DNA of 64,000 nucleotides from Streptomyces sp. KMM 9044. GTDB taxonomy: Bacteria; Actinomycetota; Actinomycetes; Streptomycetales; Streptomycetaceae. The notes under the pieces were generated by a model. It was given only the letters and a program-made list of their open reading frames with translations, did no database searches and was not told where the DNA came from. Each line of letters begins with the position of its first letter. The stretch's first letter is position 1. The translations under genes and the position numbers were made by a program. The stretch spans positions 1,488,001-1,552,000 of the forward strand of contig NZ_CP113910.1 of the NCBI RefSeq assembly GCF_024701375.2. Direction: 5' to 3'. Shown in pieces: positions 47,439 to 55,664 of the stretch.

Positions 47439-47536
47439 CCGGTGGATCAACAGCAAGCCAGTCGGTATCGCTTCAGCACCCCCTCCGCGGGGCGGCGAAC
47501 GCGAGGCCCTGACGCCTTCCCCGGAACCTGGACACG

Positions 47537-47581
47537 AAAAGGCCGTGGCCTCCGCACGCACCACCCGCGGAGGCCACGGCC
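47537..47581 (-). terminator. Intrinsic terminator for the DUF397 gene
   Basis: GGCCGTGGCCTCCGC (47541-47555) pairs perfectly with GCGGAGGCCACGGCC (47567-47581). On the minus strand the stem is followed by TTTT. It can also serve the convergent peptidoglycan-binding gene. Confidence 0.85.
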
Positions 47582-47588
47582 TGTCGGT

Positions 47589-47789
47589 TCAGCTGCCCAA
47601 CTGCCGCTCTCTGAAGGCCGACACGTAGGAGGACCATCCACCGGCCCGGAACACCAGCACCGGGCCGTGCGGCACCTTGCTGTCCCGCACGGGGACGACG
47701 GCGGCGAAGCCGTCGGAGACCTCGACGCACTCGCCTCCGTCCTGGTTGCTGGAGTTGCTCCTGCGCCAGGCTGCGGTACTCAGGTCCAC
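47589..47789 (-). CDS. DUF397 protein
   Basis: The 66-residue protein begins at GTG 47789 with VDLSTAAWRRSNSSNQDGGE, then CVEVSDGFAAVVPVRDSKVP. It ends FRAGGWSSYVSAFRERQL, a textbook DUF397 domain. DUF397 genes normally follow a Scr1-type XRE regulator and act as its small partner. Here the upstream regulator has lost its N-terminal DNA-binding half, so the pair is an orphaned remnant. The start overlaps the preceding stop by ten bases, preserving the original coupling. Confidence 0.85.
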   Translation of the reverse strand: MDLSTAAWRRSNSSNQDGGECVEVSDGFAAVVPVRDSKVPHGPVLVFRAGGWSSYVSAFRERQLGS

Positions 47790-49276
47790 GGGTCGTACAG
47801 CTCTTCCTCCCACATCGCCAAGGCGAACTTCCGCGACTCAGCGGGCGACAACGCCAGGTCGCGCATCGCATTGCATGCACCATGCAAACGCTCGACTCTT
47901 GCGTTTTCCTCAACGGGATCGCCCCGGTAGCCGCTCTCCGTGCAGGCCACCGAACGTCCGTTCGTCAGCCTCAGGAACATCACAGTGGCGTTCGTCAGGC
48001 CATGCAGCCCAGCATTCAACGGCAGCGCCTGCACCGTCACGTTCGGCCGCTCCGTCACGCCCGCCAGGTACTCCAACGGCCCTCGCCACTCCCCCGCATC
48101 ACGTAACGGCGTCCGCAGCACCGCCTCCGACAGAATGGTCCGGAACGGAGGGGCCTTCTCGCCGTCCAGCAGCTCACGCCGTCCCATCCGGGCGTCGACC
48201 TGCACCGCAAGGTCCGCCGTCAGCGGCTCGACCACGCACACAAGACCGCCTCGGGTCTGGTCCGCGCACACGATGTCATCGCGCACGAAGACCTCAAGAT
48301 CCGCGACATGGTCAAGGTCCCCAGGCCGAAGCCCGACCCCGAACAGCCGGGCGTGTCCCTGCCCAACGGGGCCGCCGCGAAAGCCGGACTCAACCACTCG
48401 ATCCCGGATGCCGGACGGGGGGTGTTCCCGACGATCCTGCACGCCAAGGCTGAAAGCGACGGACGAGAAGTGATCGCCGTGGTCCCCCGCAACACCTCCC
48501 GGGCCTGCCCCGAATGCAGGCACGTATCGGCGGAGAACCCGGTCCGGCTCTTGTTCATGACTGACCCCGTGAGTGTCCTGGCGTTGATCAACGCGCCGGC
48601 GGAGTCGTTCTTCGCCCGCGTCGAACGGGAGCTTCTGCGCGAAGAACGGCGGTCGAGCGGTTCCGAAGCCCGAACGGCAGTCTTCTCCCGGCTGCCCGGC
48701 ACGACCACCGAAGAAGGGGTTCCGCTCTTGGCCGTACCGGTCCGATCGAGCCCGCTCGGGTGGGACGCGCCGTCTGGTTCTTCCCTCGCCGCCCTTACCC
48801 GACGGCCTTCTCGGATCCCGGTCCAGGATCTTCGGGGCTCCCCGGTCCGGGGGGCGGCGGGGTGGGGGGCGGCGGGGTGGGGGCGGCGGGGTACGGGGCG
48901 ATGGGGGACCGGCGGGGGATGCCTGCTCGGTCTGCTGGGGCGTGTGCGCCTGTGGAAAGAGCTGCCGGACTCCGGTGGTGTTCAGGAGGCGTTCCAGGGA
49001 CGGGGGCGGGTTGTCCAGGTGCAGCCGTACGTCTCGCGCGGTGGTCTTGCGGTGGATCATCAGTAGGACGGAAATGCCCATGGAACTGCAGAACCGGAGT
49101 CCTGCACAGTCGAGACGCAGGTCCTGCAGGTCGGGGTGGGTGGTGAGGCATTGGGCGGCCTGCTCCACCAGTTCGTCGCTGGTGTCGTAGTCCAGATCAC
49201 CGGCGAGACGGAGGTGTGCGGTGCCCTGCCCGGCTTCAACGGTGAGGGTGAAGGGGCGGTGGGGCAGGGGGGTCAT
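47780..49276 (-). CDS. STAS anti-anti-sigma protein fused in frame to mobile-element debris and a DUF5753 tail
   Basis: ATG 49276 overlaps the B12-protein stop by ATGA. Residues 1-118 are a STAS domain: FTLTVEAGQGTAHLRLAGDL and LDCAGLRFCSSMGISVLLMI, with the phospho-acceptor serine in the latter. No stop follows. The frame runs through a Pro-rich stretch and DNA antisense to IS3 and TnpB remnants. From about residue 362 it becomes the C-terminus of a DUF5753 (Scr1-type) regulator: RMGRRELLDG, LRTPLRDAGEWRGPLEYLAG, ERPNVTVQALPLNAGLHGLT, MWEEELYDPW. The STAS part probably is the substrate of the coupled PP2C. Whether the 498-residue chimera is stable is unknown. Confidence 0.65.
   Translation of the reverse strand: MTPLPHRPFTLTVEAGQGTAHLRLAGDLDYDTSDELVEQAAQCLTTHPDLQDLRLDCAGLRFCSSMGISVLLMIHRKTTARDVRLHLDNPPPSLERLLNTTGVRQLFPQAHTPQQTEQASPAGPPSPRTPPPPPRRPPPRRPPDRGAPKILDRDPRRPSGKGGEGRTRRRVPPERARSDRYGQERNPFFGGRAGQPGEDCRSGFGTARPPFFAQKLPFDAGEERLRRRVDQRQDTHGVSHEQEPDRVLRRYVPAFGAGPGGVAGDHGDHFSSVAFSLGVQDRREHPPSGIRDRVVESGFRGGPVGQGHARLFGVGLRPGDLDHVADLEVFVRDDIVCADQTRGGLVCVVEPLTADLAVQVDARMGRRELLDGEKAPPFRTILSEAVLRTPLRDAGEWRGPLEYLAGVTERPNVTVQALPLNAGLHGLTNATVMFLRLTNGRSVACTESGYRGDPVEENARVERLHGACNAMRDLALSPAESRKFALAMWEEELYDPWT
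48195..48545 (+). pseudogene. IS200/IS605-type TnpB remnant
   Basis: The plus-strand frame reads LHRKVRRQRLDHAHKTASGL, VRAHDVIAHEDLKIRDMVKV, HAKAESDGREVIAVVPRNTS and RACPECRHVSAEN. It covers the RuvC-like glutamate region (HEDLKI) and half of the zinc finger (CPECRH). The N-terminal half and the end of the zinc finger are missing. It interrupts the Scr1-type regulator gene on the opposite strand. Confidence 0.78.
48570..48720 (+). pseudogene. IS3-family transposase (OrfB) remnant
   Basis: The frame reads LALINAPAESFFARVERELL, then GSEARTAVFSRL. This matches the integrase-core glutamate region of IS3 OrfB (N-A-x-A-E-S-F-F). It is about 50 codons long, degenerate, and joined directly to the TnpB remnant. 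Confidence 0.65.
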
Positions 49277-50370
49277 GTGCAGGCTCCGGGGTGTGTTCCG
49301 GCCGGCACGGGTGCGCCGTCCAGGGCGGAGCGCGCCCGGTCGAGCAGCCGGGTGGACCGGGGGAAGTCCTTGAGTTCGGTGGCCAGGATGTTCAGTGCGG
49401 GCCGTAGGGACCGGGCGGGCACGTGGCGTGCAGTGAGAATGCCGGCGGTCCAGGTGATGAACGTGGTGAACACGTCGTCGTCATCGGTGTAGAGGGCCAC
49501 CGTCAGAAATTCGACGATGTGCGCGATGTCCTCCGCGGTGCGCTCACGCTGTGGAGCGGTGTAAGCGGCCATCGCGGTGACGTGGTCCTCCAGTTGCGTG
49601 AGGACTTCCTTGACGAGTTGTCTCTGCGAACGGGCGACCAGTGTGTATTCCTGGTCGGCGAGGTGGGGCAGGTCATCGATCCGCTGCCGCCCGGCGGCGA
49701 GGACGGACGTGGGGATTCCGTCGGCGAGCCGCTGGGCCGCGGCGCGCGCGTCGGGGGCCCAGGCGTCGGCTCCGAGCAGACGGGCGAAGCGGCCGTCGGG
49801 CCCGAAGGCCGCTCCGCCGACGAGGACAGGGACCCCGACGGCTTGGCAGGCGATGATCGCCGTGTGGGCGACAGACAGCCGGGTGGGGACCGAGGAGGAG
49901 AGCGCGACCGCGTCCACAGCGTTGTTGTGGAGGTGGTCGATGAGGTGGGGGGTGGGCACCTGGGCGCCCAGGAAGTCGACCTGCCAGCCACGCAGGGTGA
50001 GGACTTCGGCGAGGAGACGGGCCGGCAGGACGTGCCATTCCTGGTCCACGCACGACACGGTGACGCGGCCCAGGACAGGCGGGGTGCGGGCGGCGGGGTG
50101 GTGGGCGAGGACGGCGATGATGCGCTCGGTTATGGCACTGGCGGCATGTTCCTGCGCGACGCTCAGACGGTTGGCCGCCCACTCGGTACCGACCTTCGCC
50201 TGCACCGGGGCCATGAGATCCAGCAGAACCGTTTCCGCGTCCACGCCGTCCTCCAGGGCGGCGAGGACGATCTCTGCGGCACGGTGTTCGTCGCGGCTGG
50301 TCACCGCCGTCCACAGCCGGCCCCGAAGAGCCTGTAGGTCGTCGGTGCCGAAGCCGTCGCTCGCGTTCAT
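49273..50370 (-). CDS. Stand-alone cobalamin (B12)-binding protein with CarH-type light-sensor signature
   Basis: The 365-residue protein has a B12-binding_2 four-helix bundle (about 15-95) and a Rossmann B12-binding domain (about 102-220). A helical C-terminal region (about 240-355) is of unknown function. The bundle carries W64-x9-E74-H75 (EWAANRLSVAQEH), the signature of CarH/LitR adenosylcobalamin photoreceptors. DQEWHVLPARL supplies a candidate lower-axial His113, with Pro where Gly is usual. VLVGGAAFG completes the site. There is no DNA-binding domain. It is coupled by ATGA overlaps to a PP2C upstream and a STAS protein downstream, so it likely feeds cobalamin or light information into partner switching. 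Confidence 0.85.
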   Translation of the reverse strand: MNASDGFGTDDLQALRGRLWTAVTSRDEHRAAEIVLAALEDGVDAETVLLDLMAPVQAKVGTEWAANRLSVAQEHAASAITERIIAVLAHHPAARTPPVLGRVTVSCVDQEWHVLPARLLAEVLTLRGWQVDFLGAQVPTPHLIDHLHNNAVDAVALSSSVPTRLSVAHTAIIACQAVGVPVLVGGAAFGPDGRFARLLGADAWAPDARAAAQRLADGIPTSVLAAGRQRIDDLPHLADQEYTLVARSQRQLVKEVLTQLEDHVTAMAAYTAPQRERTAEDIAHIVEFLTVALYTDDDDVFTTFITWTAGILTARHVPARSLRPALNILATELKDFPRSTRLLDRARSALDGAPVPAGTHPGACT

Positions 50371-52049
50371 GCGGTGCGCCTGCCCTGGGTGTGCCCGTTC
50401 ACCGCGCTCAGGGGGGGCGTGTGCGGGGCACCGATGACGACGACGGCCATGTCGTCGTGGCTGCCGTCGCGCAGCCACTGCGAGGCGAGCATCTGGATCC
50501 GCTCGACGACGGCCTCCCCGGGCAGGCCGGCGCACTCCGACAAGGCCTGCTTCAGGCGCTCTTCGCCGAACAGTTCGTCGCCGAGCGGCCCGCCGCGGGC
50601 CTCGGTGAACCCATCGGTGTAGAGCAGGCACGTCTCGCCCGGTTGCAGGACGGTCTCGGCCGAGTGGGCCTCGATCGTCGGAAGGGCTCCGATCAGGGTG
50701 CCGCGAGTGGGGACCTCCTCGACGCTTCCGTCCGTCCGGACCACCAGGGGGGCGGGGTGACCGGCCGAGGTGAGGCGCAGCCGTACCTGGTTCTCCGCGC
50801 GCTGTACCGAGGCCATCACCAGGGTCGCGAAGCGGGTGTGGTGAGAGGTCAGGAGTGCTCCGTTGAGAAGCTGCAGCATCCGCTCGTGGTCGTCTGCCAT
50901 CGGCACCAGTGCCTGCAGGGTGTTGCGGATCTTGCCGGTCAGAACAGCCGCGTCCAGGCCCTTGCCGCACACGTCGCCCAGGACCACCAGCGACGCGTCG
51001 GCCTCGGTGCTGCCGGGGTGGACGTCGTAGAAGTCGCCGCCCACCCGCTCACGGGTCCCGGCGGGCCGGTAGCCGCCGGCGATCTCCACCCCGTTGAGCC
51101 GCCGCAGTCGGGGAGGGAGCAGATCACGCATCAGGGTCTGGGTTATGGCGCTCTGCTCGTTGTAGAGGCGGGAGGCGGACAGGGCGGCGCCGGCCCGGGC
51201 GGCGAACAGCCGGGCGAAGACCTCTTCGTTCTCACTGAACTGCGCGTGGTCCGTGCTGCGCAGCAGGATCAGGGCTCCGGCGGGCACGCCGTGGCCGGGC
51301 AGCGGGATCACGACGACCGACCGGATCGTCCCGCCGAATCCTTGCGGGACGACCCAGTCGGGCAGTGTCGCGGGGTCGATCCAGCGTGAGGGGACGGGCG
51401 GGAAATCCTGCAGCGCCTCGCTGAGGCCCGGGATCTGGGACGGATCAGCCGCGATTACGGTGCGGGTGACCTCCTGGCCCGCGATGCCGTGTGCGACGGG
51501 CAGCCTGGTGCCGGACGACGGGGCGACGACGACCGCCGCGTCCGCGAGGAACTCGGCGGCCATCTGTGCGGTGGCGGCCATGCATCTGTCGGTGTTCAAC
51601 GAGGCCAGCAGGACGTTGGAAGCCTCCGCGAGGAACCTGGTGCGTTCGCGCTCGGTGGCGAGCGTCTCTTCGGCGAGCCGCCGGTCGGTGTCGTCGACCA
51701 GCCACCACAGCACGTTCCCGTCCTGGCTCCAGGTGGGGTGTGCCTCGAAGCTCTGGGCCGCGATCCAGCCCGATACCGGAGGCAGAGCCCTGGTGCCCTG
51801 GTGCCCCCGGGCAGAACGTGGTCCGTGCACGACCGCTTCCAGGTGGGCCCGGGCGAGCCAGCCCGGGACCGTGTCGAGCATGTTCGCCCCGGGCACCATG
51901 CCTTCCAGGAGAAGAGCGGCCGCGGGGTTCGCCTCCACGACGGTGCCGACCTCGTCGGCCATGATCACGGGGTGGGGGGCCAGGGTCCACAGACCGGAGG
52001 CGGGGCTCTGCGGGGGTCTCGAGACAGGGAATCCCTCGGTAGAGGCCAT
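50367..52049 (-). CDS. PAS-GAF PP2C (SpoIIE-type) phosphatase
   Basis: The 560-residue protein has a PAS-like domain (about 20-130, PVIMADEVGTVVEANPAAAL), a GAF domain (about 140-300) and a PP2C domain (about 325-545). The catalytic set is intact: GGDFYDVHPG, VVLGDVCGKGLDAAV, SAGHPAPLVV, LLYTDGFTEARG and HDDMAVVVIG. It heads the translationally coupled trio with the B12-binding and STAS genes. The simplest model is that it dephosphorylates the STAS protein, with activity tuned by PAS/GAF ligands and perhaps by the B12 protein. Confidence 0.88.
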   Translation of the reverse strand: MASTEGFPVSRPPQSPASGLWTLAPHPVIMADEVGTVVEANPAAALLLEGMVPGANMLDTVPGWLARAHLEAVVHGPRSARGHQGTRALPPVSGWIAAQSFEAHPTWSQDGNVLWWLVDDTDRRLAEETLATERERTRFLAEASNVLLASLNTDRCMAATAQMAAEFLADAAVVVAPSSGTRLPVAHGIAGQEVTRTVIAADPSQIPGLSEALQDFPPVPSRWIDPATLPDWVVPQGFGGTIRSVVVIPLPGHGVPAGALILLRSTDHAQFSENEEVFARLFAARAGAALSASRLYNEQSAITQTLMRDLLPPRLRRLNGVEIAGGYRPAGTRERVGGDFYDVHPGSTEADASLVVLGDVCGKGLDAAVLTGKIRNTLQALVPMADDHERMLQLLNGALLTSHHTRFATLVMASVQRAENQVRLRLTSAGHPAPLVVRTDGSVEEVPTRGTLIGALPTIEAHSAETVLQPGETCLLYTDGFTEARGGPLGDELFGEERLKQALSECAGLPGEAVVERIQMLASQWLRDGSHDDMAVVVIGAPHTPPLSAVNGHTQGRRTA

Positions 52050-52367
52050 GAAGAGGGCCCGCCGGGGCGAACCACACCACCCTTCCCATTGGACGAAAAA
52101 TACTTAGCTTGCGGCAAACATTACCCAGGCGCGTCCTCGATGGCAACCCGCTCCCGCGCGCGCAGCCTTCCAGGAAGGGAGTACCGTGCGCGCCCCTCAC
52201 GAGGCAGGCCCGGAATCTCCGCGGAGAAGTCACATGACTGGTGTCCGGGGGCCGGCGGGGCCTGTCCGGCGGGCCGGGGCGGAGGCGTCCGCCGGCGTCT
52301 TTCGCGCCGGGGCGAGGGGGCCGCGGGCCCGGCCCTCCCGGCTTCCGCATGATCCGCCGGGCCGGCT
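52050..52367. other. Intergenic region upstream of the PP2C-B12-STAS operon
   Basis: 318 bases without a recognised gene. The AT-rich segment at 52085-52125 (containing AAAAATACTTAGC) is the likely promoter of the trio on the minus strand. Confidence 0.4.
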
Positions 52368-53585
52368 CTAGCGGTCCCGGCCTGCGGCGGGACGGCCGTG
52401 CCAGTCCAGACAGACCACCAGAGAGTCGTCCGGGGCCGGGCCGGAGCCGCGATGTCCGAGCAGCTCCTGCAGCATCGCTCTGGGCACCTGCGAGGCGGGC
52501 AGCAGACGCGTGCTGGTGATGGACGCGGCCAGTGCGCGGAGGCTGTACTTCTCACCGCTCGGTGACAACGCGTCGTAGACGCCGTCACTGACGAAGAGCA
52601 GGCGGTCTCCGGGCTCGACCCTGAAGTGCTGCGGAACGTAGGCGGTGTCCTCGAACATGCCCAAGGGCATCTGCGCCTCCAGTTCGATCGCCTCGACCGT
52701 CCCCTTGCGTACCCGCCACACACGCGGCGAACCGGCGTCGATGATCTCCACGTCCCCGGTCGGGAGGTGGAACCGGAACAGCAGCGTCGACAGGTAGCGG
52801 CTTCCCTGGTACTGCCCGTAGACGGCCTGATCAGCCAGATAGGCCTGATCACTCAGGTCCAGGCCGGCACGGCGGGCATTGCGCAGGGCGTTGACCGCAA
52901 GGCTGGTCAGCAACGCGGCGTCGATCCCCTCGCCCATGCCGTTGCTGACGGTCACGTACAGGTCGTCGGCCGAGGCCGACCAGTCGAAGCTGTCGCCGAA
53001 AATGGCGTACGCGGGCTCCAGCTGGGCGCCGAGGCTGTACTCGGGCCGGGTGCAGGAGCCACCGGGCAGCAGCTGCCACTGCATCTCGGCGGCCAGCGTC
53101 AGTCGTTCCGCCCTGCGCGCCTGCAGGAACAGATCGGTGTCCCGTCCCGCGACCACCACCTCGTGCGCCAGCGCGTCGGCGCACTGCTGGAGCTCCTCCA
53201 GCACGTCCGCCGCCAGTCCGTCCTCGCCGGTCTGCACAGTGACGCTCAGGACCCCCAGCCTGTCCCCCCGGACACTGACCGGCAGGTGCACCGTCACCGT
53301 GGATGCCACGTCGTCGTACACACAGTGCGGTTCCTGGGCGCCGAACGCACGGCCCGAGGCACTCTCGTGCACCGACACCGGCGGATGGGTGTGCGGCAGT
53401 ACCTCGACGGGCTGCAGCCTCTTCATGGCATAGTCGGCCATCAGCAGCTCCACCGACCGGGCATGATGGCGGCGCTCGATCAGGGAGCGGGTCACGTCGA
53501 AGATCTCGTGGGGCGCGGCCTCGCGCAGCGAGCGCTCGACCGCGCTGGGGCTGTCCACTGGTGCCGGTCCCTCTTTCCTTCGCAT
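52368..53585 (-). CDS. PP2C-like phosphatase with an altered metal-binding motif
   Basis: The product (405 residues from ATG 53585) has a GAF-like N-terminal half and a SpoIIE-type PP2C half. Motifs are FGDSFDWSAS, VSNGMGEGIDAALLTSLAVN, LLFVSDGVYDALS and DDSLVVCLDW. Canonical members of this subfamily carry D-A-M-G-H-G where this protein has N-G-M-G-E-G, so a metal-ligand aspartate is replaced by asparagine. It may be weakly active or a pseudo-phosphatase. It is divergent from a MarR gene, which may regulate it. Confidence 0.78.
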   Translation of the reverse strand: MRRKEGPAPVDSPSAVERSLREAAPHEIFDVTRSLIERRHHARSVELLMADYAMKRLQPVEVLPHTHPPVSVHESASGRAFGAQEPHCVYDDVASTVTVHLPVSVRGDRLGVLSVTVQTGEDGLAADVLEELQQCADALAHEVVVAGRDTDLFLQARRAERLTLAAEMQWQLLPGGSCTRPEYSLGAQLEPAYAIFGDSFDWSASADDLYVTVSNGMGEGIDAALLTSLAVNALRNARRAGLDLSDQAYLADQAVYGQYQGSRYLSTLLFRFHLPTGDVEIIDAGSPRVWRVRKGTVEAIELEAQMPLGMFEDTAYVPQHFRVEPGDRLLFVSDGVYDALSPSGEKYSLRALAASITSTRLLPASQVPRAMLQELLGHRGSGPAPDDSLVVCLDWHGRPAAGRDR

Positions 53586-53655
53586 ATCTTCGTCTGTGCG
53601 ACTGCCCACATCGACCAGCCGGAACGGCCGCGAACGGCCCACTCGGGAGTGTCAC

Positions 53656-54144
53656 ATGCGCGAGGCCCCCACATCACTCCACCAGCACGACTCACGTACC
53701 GTGCCCGAAATCGGCCAGGTCCTGGAACTCCTCGAAATCGCCTGGGAGCGTAGCCGCGGCATGCTCGGTACCGCGCCGCTCTCCGCCGCTCAGACACGTG
53801 TGATGTTCATCATCGAACGCGAACCGGGTATCAATCTGAGCACGCTGGGCCGCCGCCTTTCCGCTGCCGCGCCGTCCGTCACCCGCCTCTGCGACCGTAT
53901 CCAGGCCGCCGGGTTCCTCCGCCGGACCCCGCGCCCCCAGGACCGTCGCGAAATGCAACTCGAGCTCACCGACACGGGCATCGCCCACCTGCACGGCATC
54001 AGGCAGCGCCGGGAGCAAGCGCTCCATCAGGCCCTGAGCCGCATGACTCCCGACGCTCAGCACGCCCTCGCCACCGGAATCAGCGCACTGTGTGACGCGG
54101 TCAGTGAACCCTTGCAGACCTTCGGCCACCAGGAAACCGCCTGA
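53656..54144 (+). CDS. MarR-family transcriptional regulator
   Basis: The 162-residue protein has a MarR winged helix (about 45-125): LSAAQTRVMFIIEREPGINL, STLGRRLSAAAPSVTRLCDR, IQAAGFLRRTPRPQDRREMQ. Dimerisation helices lie at both ends. ATG 53656 has GGGAG upstream. The gene is divergent from the altered PP2C with only 70 bp between starts, so a common operator is likely. Its ligand is unknown. Confidence 0.87.
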   Translation: MREAPTSLHQHDSRTVPEIGQVLELLEIAWERSRGMLGTAPLSAAQTRVMFIIEREPGINLSTLGRRLSAAAPSVTRLCDRIQAAGFLRRTPRPQDRREMQLELTDTGIAHLHGIRQRREQALHQALSRMTPDAQHALATGISALCDAVSEPLQTFGHQETA

Positions 54145-54437
54145 CCCACGCGCCTCGTCCGAGGGATCCGGCCCACCGGGCCATCCGGCTCAGTGGCCGT
54201 CGGACCCGCCCGTCATCGGCCACGGCGAGCCGGGCGCAGGCAGGGGTTCATGGTGATGCGACGGACCGCTCCCGGGGGCGACGGTGTCGTATCCGCCGGC
54301 TGCGTGCGCGTCGAGGCGTCCGGTGCCCCGGGGAGAGGGTTCCGCCACCCGTGGTCCGCCACGGACCACCAGCCTCTCCGGCCGCCGGAGTCCGGGATGC
54401 CGGGATGCCGGGATGCCGGGTGAACGGATCGGTGTGC

Positions 54438-55664
54438 TCAGAGGTAGCGGCGGATCGGCACCACAGCCGCTTCCCGGGCCCGCTGGAGGAGGTCGCGGCG
54501 CTTCCACCGCCCGCGCTCGATCAGCACGCTCTTCTCCCGGTCCTCGTCGAAGTGCCCGTCCAGGGCGGCGGTGAACTCGGAGTCCATGACCGCGAGCATG
54601 ACCTCCTCGTCGTGGGAGAGCGAGCGCCGGTTGAAGTTGGTCGAGCCGACCAGCGAGGCGATCCGGTCGACGGTGACGACCTTGGCGTGCATCATCGTCG
54701 GCTGGTACTGGTAGATCTTCACACCGCAGGCGGTGAGGTCTTCGTAGTAGCGCTGTCCGGCGAGCTGGCAGACCCGTTTGTCGGTGTGCGGGCCGGGCAG
54801 CAGGATCTCGACCTCCACCCCGCGCCGGGCGGCGGCGCAGAGCAGCTCGGTGAAGTAGGCGTCGGGGGCGAAGTAGGCGGTGGTGAGGCGGACGCGTTCC
54901 TCGGCGGATTCGAGGACGACGCGGATCAGGGTCTGCATGTCCTGCCAGCCGAAGGAGGCGGAGCCGCGCACGACCTGGACGACGGCGTCACCCTCGGGGG
55001 CGGTGCTGACGAACCGGTCGCGGTCGTCGAAGAGGTCGTCGTGGCACTCGGCCCAGTTCTGGGCGAAGGCGGCGGCGAGGCCGTCGACCGCGGGCCCGCG
55101 GACCTGTACGTGGGTGTCGCGCCATTCGTTCTCGTTGCGCGCGTCGCCGCACCACTCCTCGGCTATCCCGACGCCGCCGGTGAAGGCGGTCGCCTCGTCG
55201 ACGACGAGGACCTTGCGGTGGCAGCGGTGGTTCTGCTTGAAGGGCGAGAGGGCGAGCGGCTGGCGGAACCAGGCCACGTGCACCCCGGCCTCGTCCATGA
55301 GGTCCAGCTGGTCCTTCTCTATGGGCCGGCTGCCGAAGCCGTCGAGCATGAGCCGTACCCGGACTCCGGCACGGGCGCGCTCGGCCAGCGCCTCGGCGAA
55401 CTTGTGCGCGATGTCACCCCGCCAGTAGACGAAGGTCATCATGTCCACGGTGTGCTCGGCGCCCCGGATGGCGTCGAGCATCGCGCCGAAGATCTCGTCG
55501 CCGTTGCGGAGCGGGACCAGCGCGTTGCCCTCGGTGGCCGCGATACCGATCAGCCGCTCCAGCCTGCGTCTCAACCGCAGTGAGCGTGCGTCGCGGGCTG
55601 CCGTGTCCAGATCCGCGCGGTCGTCCAGTTGCGTGTCTTCGGGTATTTCTGTGACGCCAGACAT
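54438..55664 (-). CDS. Phospholipase-D-superfamily protein (cardiolipin-synthase-like)
   Basis: The 408-residue protein carries two HKD motifs: HRCHRKVLVVDEATAFTGGV (about residues 155-174) and MMHAKVVTVDRIASLVGSTN (about 335-354). Adjacent signatures IRGAEHTVDMMTFVYWRGD and LTTAYFAPDAYFTELLCAAA are typical of bacterial cardiolipin synthases or related phosphatidyltransferases. There is no N-terminal membrane segment, so it may act peripherally. ATG 55664 (MSGVTEIPED) begins the conserved part; the frame is open far upstream only through GC bias. Confidence 0.85.
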   Translation of the reverse strand: MSGVTEIPEDTQLDDRADLDTAARDARSLRLRRRLERLIGIAATEGNALVPLRNGDEIFGAMLDAIRGAEHTVDMMTFVYWRGDIAHKFAEALAERARAGVRVRLMLDGFGSRPIEKDQLDLMDEAGVHVAWFRQPLALSPFKQNHRCHRKVLVVDEATAFTGGVGIAEEWCGDARNENEWRDTHVQVRGPAVDGLAAAFAQNWAECHDDLFDDRDRFVSTAPEGDAVVQVVRGSASFGWQDMQTLIRVVLESAEERVRLTTAYFAPDAYFTELLCAAARRGVEVEILLPGPHTDKRVCQLAGQRYYEDLTACGVKIYQYQPTMMHAKVVTVDRIASLVGSTNFNRRSLSHDEEVMLAVMDSEFTAALDGHFDEDREKSVLIERGRWKRRDLLQRAREAAVVPIRRYL

